Positions 1-4,112 of a stretch of DNA of 8,737 bases are shown here, piece after piece. Position numbers and translations under genes: made by a program. Numbering within the stretch: position 1 is the first letter of the stretch; every line of letters starts with the position of its first letter. A model generated the notes under the pieces. It saw nothing but the letters and a program-made list of their open reading frames with translations. It was not told the origin of the DNA and did not search any database. This stretch comes from MKRK01 sp001896915 (GTDB taxonomy: Bacteria > Bacillota > Clostridia > Oscillospirales > Acutalibacteraceae). The stretch covers positions 1 through 8,737 of the forward strand of contig CALJJF010000159.1 of the NCBI GenBank assembly GCA_937973935.1, written 5' to 3'.

Positions 1-80
1 TGATGATCCCCTAAGACGCCACCCCCACCGCCATTTTTGTTGCCAAGGCAAACGGCATCCTCTGCGGCATTGAGCCTGCC
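1..80 (+). pseudogene. nadC: 5' part of nadC with an in-frame TAA stop codon
   Basis: Read in the same frame as the nadC body, bases 3-80 give MIP, a stop at 12-14, then DATPTAIFVAKANGILCGIE. This is the normal N-terminal region of a NadC protein, in which a conserved acidic residue usually follows the Ile-Pro. One base change, GAA to TAA, would explain the stop. About 30 residues of N-terminus lie before the window or before the stop. The frame is otherwise intact on both sides, so this is a recent nonsense mutation or a sequence error rather than an old relic. Confidence 0.75.
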
Positions 81-752
81 ATGCGTGTATTTGAGCTGTT
101 GGACCATGACTTTACCGCAGGTGTGTATAAAAAAGACGGGGACGAGCTTGCCTGTGGCGACATCATCGCAGAGGTCACAGGGCACACCGCCGCGCTGTTA
201 AAGGGCGAGCGTACCTCTTTGAATATCTTGCAGCATATGTCCGGCATTGCCACCGCCACCAATGAAGCGGTAAAGCTGGTCAAAGACACCAAAGCCCAGA
301 TCACCGACACAAGAAAAACCTTGCCGGGTCTGCGAGCCCTGCAAAAATACGCTGTCACCGTCGGCGGCGGCAGAAACCATCGTTATAATTTATCCGACTG
401 CGCCATGTTAAAAGACAACCACATTGATGCAGGCGGGGGCATTTCCAGTGCTGTCAGAATGCTGCGGGAAAAGCTGGGACACACGGTAAAAATCGAGGTG
501 GAAACCCGAACGCTGGAGGAAGTAAAAGAAGCTCTGTCTGTAAATGCCGATATCATCATGCTTGATAATATGAACAACGAAACCATGAAACAAGCCGTTG
601 AAATCGTCGATGGCAAAGCGGTTCTTGAGGCTTCCGGCAACATTACAAAGGAAACCATCCAATCCGTAGCCGAAACCGGGATTGACATCATTTCCATCGG
701 CGCCCTCACCCATTCTGTCAAGGCATTTGATATTTCGATGAAGATCAAATAG
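81..752 (+). CDS. nadC: Nicotinate-nucleotide pyrophosphorylase (carboxylating), quinolinate phosphoribosyltransferase, body of the gene
   Basis: NadC converts quinolinate and PRPP to nicotinate mononucleotide, CO2 and pyrophosphate in de novo NAD synthesis in the cytoplasm. Family hallmarks are all visible: ERTSLNILQHMSGIAT, DTRKTLPGLRALQKYAV followed by GGGRNHRYNL, MLKDNHI, the EVETR strand, IIMLDNM, LEASGNI and the C-terminal ISIGALTHSVKAFDISMKI. These carry the phosphate- and substrate-binding Arg, Lys, Glu and Asp residues of the TIM-like barrel. Homology continues upstream of the first ATG (81) to the TAA at 12-14, so this ATG is internal to the family alignment. A product started here would lack roughly 55-60 N-terminal residues of a protein of about 280, including much of the N-terminal alpha/beta sandwich, and is unlikely to be fully active. 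In many genomes nadC follows nadA and nadB, but upstream genes are not visible here. Identity is certain; functionality is doubtful. Confidence 0.93.
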   Translation: MRVFELLDHDFTAGVYKKDGDELACGDIIAEVTGHTAALLKGERTSLNILQHMSGIATATNEAVKLVKDTKAQITDTRKTLPGLRALQKYAVTVGGGRNHRYNLSDCAMLKDNHIDAGGGISSAVRMLREKLGHTVKIEVETRTLEEVKEALSVNADIIMLDNMNNETMKQAVEIVDGKAVLEASGNITKETIQSVAETGIDIISIGALTHSVKAFDISMKIK

Positions 753-795
753 CTTCTTGATTTTTACATCTGAATTGCATGCGGTTGCCGTATTG

Positions 796-901
796 GGAAG
801 TGGCTGCTATCTTTTGTGAGGATGATATGCCCCCTTTATGATAGATGATTTTTTATTTCATCTGTCTACCATAAAGGGAGCATATCAGAAGAGCCGCTTC
901 C
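796..901. repeat. Long imperfect palindrome between two convergent genes
   Basis: The outer arms GGAAGTGGCT (796-805) and AGCCGCTTCC (892-901) pair with one G-U position. The inner arms 824-840 and 870-886 pair over 17 positions with one mismatch (GATATGC then CCCTTTATG against CATAAAGGG then GCATATC), and a weaker AGATGA/TCATCT extension lies nearer the loop. The element starts 44 bp after the nadC stop and ends 2 bp before the stop of the opposing small gene, followed by T runs. It could be a bidirectional terminator or a small non-autonomous palindromic element. The interrupted arms and the length are more than a simple terminator needs. Confidence 0.7.
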
Positions 902-903
902 TT

Positions 904-1083
904 TCATTTTTTGAGGTCATTTTTTAACCGTTTTAATCCACGCCGTATGGTCTCTCCGGCAGACACAGATTCTTGTTGACTGTAATTGTCCAACACATCT
1001 TTGGATTCCTGATCCAATTTAATTGTTACTCTGTGCATCTTTGGATTGTCGGTTTTTGGCCCCCTCTTGTTCCCTGTTGCCAG
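904..1083 (-). CDS. Small ribbon-helix-helix (CopG/Arc-like) DNA-binding protein with a CTG start
   Basis: This 59-codon gene is preceded by a perfect AGGAGG (1091-1096) placed 7 nt before a CTG codon; no ATG, GTG or TTG fits that site. The next ATG (codon 16, near 1038) has no good site and would remove a conserved-looking basic lead-in, NKRGPKTDNPK. The body fits a ribbon-helix-helix fold: a strand HRVTIKL at residues 17-23, helix A from about 24 to 36, a short turn, then helix B with SAGETIRRGLKRLKND at 41-56. Such dimers bind operators through the paired strands. They are usually autorepressors, plasmid or mobile-element regulators, or antitoxins. No toxin partner is adjacent. A strong promoter wrapped in a dyad (1100-1138) supports autoregulation. 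The family is clear from pattern; the specific role is unknown. Confidence 0.75.
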   Translation of the reverse strand: MATGNKRGPKTDNPKMHRVTIKLDQESKDVLDNYSQQESVSAGETIRRGLKRLKNDLKK

Positions 1084-1090
1084 ATTGATA

Positions 1091-1144
1091 CCTCCTTTTA
1101 ATAGGGATGACCTAATTATATAATAAGTCTTCCCTATTTGTCAA
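1091..1144 (-). promoter_or_regulatory. Consensus sigma-A promoter overlapped by a dyad operator, plus AGGAGG site
   Basis: On the minus strand the -35 is TTGACA (1139-1144) and the -10 is TATAAT (1115-1120), separated by 18 bp, so both hexamers are perfect. The -10 sits at the centre of an inverted repeat with perfect 8-bp arms AATAGGGA (1100-1107) and TCCCTATT (1131-1138); inner bases (GAC/GTC, TAAT) also partly match. Transcription should start near 1108, leaving an untranslated leader of about 25 nt. A bound ribbon-helix-helix dimer or tetramer would block the promoter directly. Confidence 0.8.
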
Positions 1145-1163
1145 GAATATTTTTACAAAAGAC

Positions 1164-1193
1164 AAGGACAGCATCCCGATTGATGCTGTCCTT
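1164..1193 (-). terminator. Perfect 11-bp hairpin, probable minus-strand terminator
   Basis: AAGGACAGCAT (1164-1174) pairs perfectly with ATGCTGTCCTT (1183-1193) around an 8-nt loop. On the minus strand the stem is followed by a T-rich run (GTCTTTTGT). It stands just upstream of the small regulator's promoter and may insulate it from transcription arriving from the right. No minus-strand gene that would end here is recognisable. Confidence 0.55.
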
Positions 1194-1237
1194 ATCCGTT
1201 TCACCCATTGGTTGAATCCTTTTCTTCCATTCCGTTA

Positions 1238-1265
1238 TTGAACACCTCTCACAATCTGCTATAAT
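1238..1265 (+). promoter_or_regulatory. Sigma-A-like promoter with no recognisable gene downstream
   Basis: TTGAAC (1238-1243) and a perfect TATAAT (1260-1265) are separated by 16 bp. The predicted transcript starts near 1272 and meets a strong terminator at 1501-1546. The spacing is one base short of optimal. Confidence 0.5.
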
Positions 1266-1500
1266 AAACACAACAGCTGTGAATAATCTATGGAGTTGAT
1301 TGCATTCATTAAATGGTCCATCAGGGTGAATTTATAAAGACAGATACTTTATTTCGACTTGTTAGCATATGGGATACACCCTACGCGGGTTGAACATGCA
1401 ATGGTTTATTTATCCACTGGGGTATACAATTTGACATCATGGCCATTATAACGAACGAAAAGTTTTGAAAAAAGAGAGTAAGCAATAATTTTTTTTATAA
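1266..1500 (+). other. About 235 bp between a promoter and a terminator with no recognised gene
   Basis: The longest open stretches are short: a 15-codon ATG frame beginning near 1290 (MELIAFIKWSIRVNL) without a good ribosome site, then fragments broken by stops. None matches a family I recognise. The stretch could encode a non-coding RNA of roughly 270 nt, or be the eroded remains of a small gene that kept its promoter and terminator. Confidence 0.35.
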
Positions 1501-1546
1501 AAAATAACAGAAAAGGAAACCACACGGTTTCCTTTTCTGTTATTTT
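1501..1546. terminator. Strong bidirectional intrinsic terminator (21-bp perfect stem)
   Basis: Bases 1501-1521 and 1526-1546 are perfectly complementary around a 4-nt loop ACAC. The stem base is A-rich on the left and T-rich on the right, so both strands give a stem followed by U residues. A further run of eight T on the left (about 1489-1497) is an A-run on the minus strand. It would end the orphan plus-strand transcript starting near 1272 and any minus-strand transcript arriving from the right. Confidence 0.8.
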
Positions 1547-1561
1547 GATAATCCAGTGTTT

Positions 1562-1682
1562 CACATATCTTACACTATTTCAATCCACGGTAAATTACCG
1601 ACAAAATTAGTATACCATAAAATCCAATAAAATGTTATAGAAATTAATAAATTTATTTCAATATTTCAGTGTAAGATATGTG
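1562..1682. mobile_element. MITE-like 121-bp element with perfect 15-bp terminal inverted repeats
   Basis: CACATATCTTACACT (1562-1576) is repeated exactly in inverse as AGTGTAAGATATGTG (1668-1682). The 91-bp interior is AT-rich, has no open frame of note, and contains two smaller palindromes: CGGTAA-A-TTACCG (about 1588-1600) and AATAAATTTATT (about 1647-1658). This layout resembles a non-autonomous transposable element. A clear target-site duplication was not found, and the mobilising transposase family is not recognised. Confidence 0.5.
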
Positions 1683-1727
1683 TATATAACATGATGTATA
1701 AGAATAGTATTATTTTGAGGTGAGAAC

Positions 1728-1751
1728 ATGATGATTCGAGCACCGCCATGA
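1728..1751 (+). other. Seven-codon open frame with a good ribosome site
   Basis: GAGGTGA (1717-1723) stands 4 nt before ATGATG, giving MMIRAPP and a stop. It may be a leader peptide for the next gene or the leftover start of a lost gene. No attenuator-like stem or amino-acid run supports a regulatory leader. Confidence 0.2.
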
Positions 1752-1795
1752 TATATTATTTCCCTAGAAGCCTATGCAGTCCCACCATTTTATAG

Positions 1796-1849
1796 TATAA
1801 TCGAATAAACTGCGTAAAACATGACATGATACCAATAACACAAAGGAGA
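1796..1849 (+). promoter_or_regulatory. Probable -10 element and ribosome site of the DUF1801 gene
   Basis: A perfect TATAAT lies at 1796-1801, without a convincing -35. The ribosome site AAAGGAGAG (about 1842-1850) is placed well ahead of the ATG at 1858, so the gene is probably transcribed alone. Confidence 0.5.
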
Positions 1850-1857
1850 GAACCAAC

Positions 1858-2229
1858 ATGGAAGTGTTTACTGAATACCTGAATAAGATTGAAAACCCGC
1901 AGTATCGGGAAAGAATGCAGACAGTCCTGAAATGGGTGAGTGAGACCTTCCCCCGTCTGGACCCGAAAATCGCATGGAATCAACCCATGTTCACCGACCA
2001 CGGCACCTTCATCATCGGGTTCAGTGCATCAAAACACCATATGGCAGTAGCTCCGGAACGGGCAGGGATGGAGCATTTGGCGGACGAAATTATAAAATCA
2101 GGCTATGCGTATACCAAGGAGCTTGTTCGTTTCCCTTGGGACAAACCGGTTGACTATACCCTGCTTGAAAGCATGATAAGGTTTAATATTAAGGACAAGG
2201 CCCAGTGCACCACCTTCTGGCGGAAGTAA
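1858..2229 (+). CDS. DUF1801 family protein, YdhG-like (annotated as iron chaperone)
   Basis: This 123-residue cytoplasmic protein has the length and landmarks of the Bacillus YdhG/frataxin-like DUF1801 family. An N-terminal helix (MEVFTEYLNKIENPQYRERM) leads into KIAWNQPMFTDHGTFIIGF (about 37-55), then SKHHMAVAPE (58-67), YTKELVRFPW (85-94), VDYTLLESMIRFNIKDKA (98-115) and the terminal TTFWRK. Some family members are described as iron-binding proteins involved in iron delivery, and many annotations say iron chaperone; I infer only family membership. The start is fixed by AAAGGAGAG 8 nt upstream. It appears monocistronic, with no partner on either side and an apparently intact frame. Family call is firm; biochemical role is uncertain. 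Confidence 0.88.
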   Translation: MEVFTEYLNKIENPQYRERMQTVLKWVSETFPRLDPKIAWNQPMFTDHGTFIIGFSASKHHMAVAPERAGMEHLADEIIKSGYAYTKELVRFPWDKPVDYTLLESMIRFNIKDKAQCTTFWRK

Positions 2230-2342
2230 ATCCGTCATTTTTTCCAGTAACACAACATTTTCCGTTCTGTTTCAAAAAACGAGCTTGATCTTCCCTCATT
2301 GAAAACGCTTGTTGCGATAGATTGATTGTACTGGCTGATTTT

Positions 2343-2405
2343 AATTTCAACTCAATATTATTATGGTCTCATTTATTTTCTTCATATTTGAGCGGAGTTG
2401 AAATT
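2343..2405. repeat. 11-bp inverted repeat flanking the 3' end of the minus-strand orphan gene
   Basis: AATTTCAACTC (2343-2353) and GAGTTGAAATT (2395-2405) are perfectly complementary, with 41 bp between them that include the last codons and stop of the orphan gene. The stem is AT-rich and the loop is long, so it is a weak terminator candidate at best. Confidence 0.35.
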
Positions 2406-3133
2406 GAATGGGTCCGTTTATTGGTTTTTATTAAATGAACAAAAATTTCATATATCCAATTTCTAATTGTGATAAAATCATTCGGTATGAATGAAGAAAA
2501 TAAACGCACATCTTCTATGATTGAAAATTGAATGTCATATTCATCCGTAGAAAATTCTATTCCGAGTTCAAATTCTATATCAGGAATAGGAAGATGCGAA
2601 TTAAAACTAGAAATATTTTTATACTCACAAATATATGTTTTGATTATACTATGTAGCGGAAATTCAAAAGTTTTATTTTTTGGAGATTTTTTCAACAACA
2701 TATGTCTGTTTGAAAATACAATACGCTTGTCTGAAATAAAAACACTTGTCTTACAAAACCAATTGCCGAAATTGTTTATATTTTCTGAGATATCTATCGA
2801 CTTGTTTAATATTTTTTCTCCGTCCGGTTTTTTTATTACTACATTCGCATTCCCAGCAATATAAAAAAATAGTTCATCTTCTTTTTTTGTTTCTTTAAAT
2901 AATTTAAACACATAGTTGCTATTTGAAGCACGTTTCCCGCTTCGTTTTATCAAACGTATGATATCGGCTTTCGTTTCGATTTTATAAGATATTCTATTCG
3001 TTTTTTTGCTCATTTTGGAAATAGCAATGAATCTTTCAATCTTATTTATACAACAAAATGTAATATCCAGGATAATGAATATAATGGGAATAAAGAAAAA
3101 TAAAAATTCATTACAATTGTTAAATTGAATCAT
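2369..3133 (-). CDS. Orphan membrane-anchored protein, possible PH/GRAM-like domain
   Basis: I do not recognise a named family for this 254-residue protein. Residues about 9-30 form one hydrophobic segment (FLFFFIPIIFIILDITFCCI), followed by a lysine-rich stretch at 40-83, consistent with an N-terminal anchor and a cytoplasmic body. Residues about 125-235 alternate short strands (SVFISDKRIVFSNR, TFEFPLHSIIKTYI, IEFELGIEF, YDIQFSI) and end with a helix (IRNWIYEIFVHLI). That order resembles bacterial PH or GRAM-like folds and is inference only. An in-frame TGA just upstream limits the start to this ATG, although no ribosome site is visible; instead a TTGAAT/ATTCAA inverted repeat abuts it. Codon use is far more A/T-rich than nadC or the kinase, suggesting separate origin. 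It stands alone and faces the opposite way to its neighbours. Confidence 0.7.
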   Translation of the reverse strand: MIQFNNCNEFLFFFIPIIFIILDITFCCINKIERFIAISKMSKKTNRISYKIETKADIIRLIKRSGKRASNSNYVFKLFKETKKEDELFFYIAGNANVVIKKPDGEKILNKSIDISENINNFGNWFCKTSVFISDKRIVFSNRHMLLKKSPKNKTFEFPLHSIIKTYICEYKNISSFNSHLPIPDIEFELGIEFSTDEYDIQFSIIEDVRLFSSFIPNDFITIRNWIYEIFVHLIKTNKRTHSISTPLKYEENK

Positions 3134-3149
3134 TTGAATATTGATTCAA
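3134..3149. repeat. Inverted repeat abutting the start codon of the orphan gene
   Basis: TTGAAT (3134-3139) and ATTCAA (3144-3149) pair around 4 nt, directly against the ATG ending at 3133, where a ribosome site would be expected. It could be an operator or a start-masking hairpin; the stem is short and AT-only apart from one pair. Confidence 0.35.
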
Positions 3150-3264
3150 CTTAAAAATATGAAATAAATGGAAATTATATAACAAATAAATTTTAGAAGC
3201 TTTTTTACAAGTTTCAAAATAATTTTATCCTTTCATTATTGATCAATTTTCATTAAAAACGCTC

Positions 3265-3283
3265 AATAAAACCAGGTTTTATT
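3265..3283. repeat. Perfect 19-bp palindrome, operator-like
   Basis: AATAAAACC (3265-3273) and GGTTTTATT (3275-3283) are exact inverse copies around a single A. It lies about 130 bp upstream of the minus-strand orphan gene, in a position suited to a dimeric repressor of that gene. A loop of one base makes it a better protein-binding site than an RNA terminator. Confidence 0.5.
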
Positions 3284-3785
3284 AAATAAATTATACCATA
3301 TTTCAAAGGCTTATACAACAATGTATACCTGTTTTATATGCATATTTCATCAATGCAAAATCCTGATCACCCCAAGATCAATTGGCATGAAAAAAGGGAC
3401 ACAGTAGAAAAATCATTATAACCTAAAAAGATGATCGCAATGGAAAAATCAACGTTTAAACAGTAGGATAGAACATATCGGCTTGAATGTTATTTTCATT
3501 CCCAAAACATCATAATTTCGATTTGTGGAAAACAGAAATACTTCACACTAAGAAGGTCTCACTGTTGAATATATCCATTTTAAAATTTAAAGATCAATTG
3601 ATATAGGCATGACTAATTCCGATCCTGGCATACAGACCTACTGGATATCTATCCTAATACAAGAGAAAACAACTTACCCTCGAAGATGTCTTATGTTCTT
3701 TAGCCGTAAAAACAAGAAATAGTCCGGGCACCGTCCATTTTATATAGATTTTTCCAATAGAACATTGCAGTAGCGCGATTTATTC
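3284..3785. other. AT-rich spacer, apparently decayed accessory DNA
   Basis: About 500 bp hold no intact gene. The only recognisable material is the tnpV-like remnant at 3440-3601. A further short plus-strand frame ending near 3744 (LEDVLCSLAVKTRNSPGTV) looks protein-like but matches nothing I know. No strong terminator or RNA gene was seen. Confidence 0.5.
3440..3601 (+). pseudogene. Decayed tnpV-like transposon gene remnant
   Basis: Reading from ATG 3440 gives MEKSTFKQ, a TAG (3464-3466), RTYRLECYFHS, then ISICGKQKYFTLRRSHC, followed by more stops at 3566, 3581 and 3599. TnpV proteins of clostridial transposons typically begin M-K-S-x-F-E-Q-x-G-G-T-Y and contain an I-G-x-x-G-x-R-x-x-x-Y-L-K-E-H-R segment, and the order and spacing here match loosely. 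TnpV is a small accessory protein of clostridial mobile elements with no firmly established function. The match is by eye from remembered family features, so a chance resemblance is possible. Confidence 0.4.
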
Positions 3786-3835
3786 TTGCGTATACAGTCG
3801 ATTTTTGCTATACTGTGTTGAAATAGGAATATTCC
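3786..3835 (+). promoter_or_regulatory. Promoter of the HTH-kinase-regulator cluster with a GGAATATTCC palindrome
   Basis: TTGCGT (3786-3791) and TATACT (3809-3814) are separated by 17 bp. Transcription would start near 3821. A perfect 10-bp palindrome, GGAATATTCC, at 3826-3835 lies at or just after the expected start site, which suits an operator for the following HTH protein or another repressor. Confidence 0.55.
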
Positions 3836-3847
3836 GAAGTGATATAA

Positions 3848-4051
3848 ATGGCTTTCAATTATAAAAAATTCTGGAAATTGCTGATCAATAAAGACATGAA
3901 GAAAACCTCAATCAGGCTGCCGGAATCAGCACGGCTTCAGTTACCAAGCATGCCAAAAATGAAAATGTCACAACTGTTGTCCATAGTAAAGGTCTGCAAG
4001 TCGTTGGGCTACAATATTGGGGATGATATGGAGATCATCGGCGAGAAATAA
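3848..4051 (+). CDS. Small Xre-type HTH regulator with its DNA-binding segment in another frame
   Basis: The open frame gives 67 residues. Its ends match small Xre/Cro-type regulators: MAFNYKKFWKLLINKDMKK at 1-19 and SIVKVCKSLGYNIGDDMEI at about 45-63. The middle (TSIRLPESARLQLPSMPK) does not. In another frame of the same DNA, bases about 3907-3975 encode NLNQAAGISTASVTKHAKNE and then NVTT, which is the missing helix-turn-helix. A loss of about 4 bp near 3905 and a gain of 1 bp near 3987 would account for both changes. The translated product therefore probably cannot bind DNA, though the frame stays open. The ribosome site is weak (GAAGTGAT). It lies 61 bp upstream of the kinase and probably shares its transcript. 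A pseudogene label would be equally fair. Confidence 0.75.
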   Translation: MAFNYKKFWKLLINKDMKKTSIRLPESARLQLPSMPKMKMSQLLSIVKVCKSLGYNIGDDMEIIGEK

Positions 4052-4056
4052 TTTCA

Positions 4057-4072
4057 CAGGGGGGTTACCCTG
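4057..4072 (+). terminator. Small GC-rich hairpin between HTH gene and kinase gene
   Basis: CAGGG (4057-4061) pairs with CCCTG (4068-4072) around GGGTTA, followed by ACGTTTTAT. The stem is only 5 bp and the T run is short, so it may attenuate rather than terminate, or have no role. Confidence 0.3.
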
Positions 4073-4112
4073 ACGTTTTATAAAAAGTATCGGTCAATTT
4101 GAAGCGAGGGAT

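Noticed and set aside
12..14. Stop-codon reassignment as the reason for TAA inside nadC
   Set aside because: The DUF1801, RR and HTH genes end cleanly at TAA where homology ends, so TAA is a normal stop here.
11..748. Open frames of 60-121 codons on the minus strand opposite nadC
   Set aside because: They lie wholly within the nadC coding frame, have no ribosome sites, and their serine/phenylalanine-rich translations match no family; they are antisense shadows of a GC-rich coding sequence.
904..1083. Toxin-antitoxin pair based on the ribbon-helix-helix protein
   Set aside because: No partner frame of toxin size lies on either side; the neighbouring DNA holds a palindrome and a promoter only.
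1201..1230. Nine-codon minus-strand frame (MEEKDSTNG) upstream of the 1164-1193 hairpin
   Set aside because: The Shine-Dalgarno is poor, there is no recognisable promoter, and too little sequence to distinguish it from chance.
2532..2864. 110-codon plus-strand frame opposite the orphan membrane protein
   Set aside because: No ribosome site or domain pattern; the minus-strand frame is longer and has a coherent membrane segment and strand pattern.
4052..4112. Riboswitch or T-box upstream of the kinase gene
   Set aside because: Only 61 bp are available and the single 5-bp stem lacks any known aptamer core.
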